This document shows, piece by piece, positions 63,858 to 64,000 of a stretch of 64,000 nucleotides of DNA. Source of the DNA: Phymorhynchus buccinoides (Eukaryota; Mollusca; Gastropoda; Neogastropoda; Raphitomidae); assembly GCA_017654935.2 (NCBI GenBank), contig CM065698.1:45642622-45706621 (forward strand), in the 5' to 3' direction. The notes beneath the pieces were generated by a model that was not told the origin of the DNA, ran no database searches, and worked only from the letters and a program-made list of their open reading frames with translations. Every line of letters starts with the position of its first letter. Within the stretch, counting starts at the first letter, position 1. The position numbers were made by a program, and so were the translations under genes.

Positions 63858-64000
63858 GTTTTCATGTTCTCCAATTGTGAACTCCAGGGCACAGGAGGAA
63901 ATCGATGCCGGTGTCGTGGCGCTCATAAGGGTCGGCCATTGACTTCACACTTCGCACTGTAGGCTACCTGTCAAAAGTCTGTCTTCAATGGATTCACCAC

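Overview
The window looks like nuclear DNA of a repeat-rich metazoan, most likely a marine mollusc such as a gastropod. The evidence is spliced exons separated by kilobase introns, long CA, GA and CT microsatellites, several families of palindromic TA- or TTAA-flanked miniature transposons (MITEs), tRNA-derived SINEs, degraded non-LTR retrotransposons and a DIRS-type tyrosine-recombinase retrotransposon. I saw no bacterial operons, phage genes or CRISPR array. The species is inferred, not proven.

Layout. Positions 1-4654 hold MITEs, SINE pieces, a fragment identical to the 5' end of U2 snRNA and a BED-finger-like transposon exon. Positions 4655-10363 are a DIRS-like element with inverted terminal repeats, an intact ORF1, a reverse transcriptase reading frame with internal deletions, an intact tyrosine recombinase and a 99-nt internal complementary region that pairs with both termini.

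Positions 12322-41275 contain the only host gene I can reconstruct with confidence. Six plus-strand exons (12322-12479, 15043-15217, 16797-16969, 19096-19260, 34016-34190, 40820-41275) have consistent splice phases and encode the C-terminal part of a long coiled-coil protein. Its introns carry repeats and, unusually, many partial copies of its own exon ends with the adjoining splice sites. The introns also contain a 2.45-kb satellite with a 40-bp unit (29719-32173), a 66-bp satellite (39737-40382), GT, CA and GA tracts and many MITEs.

Positions 41276-54800 are a repeat graveyard of MITEs, SINEs, LINE 3' ends and CT tracts. A possible first-exon pair of another plus-strand gene lies at about 54780-55062, with a 16-codon coding start. 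Positions 55519-57230 hold I/Nimb-like LINE pieces (RNase H, 3' tail, then ORF1). Positions 61400-62520 hold a minus-strand CR1/L2-like LINE interrupted by an insertion bounded by 12-bp direct repeats. The right end holds a 218-bp foldback element and a CT tract.

The most notable observations are the reiterated exon-end and splice-site copies in the coiled-coil gene, the DIRS element with its paired internal complementary region and intact recombinase, the U2-headed insertion in a MITE, the minisatellite grown from a MITE terminal repeat, and several nested insertions that show target-site duplications directly.
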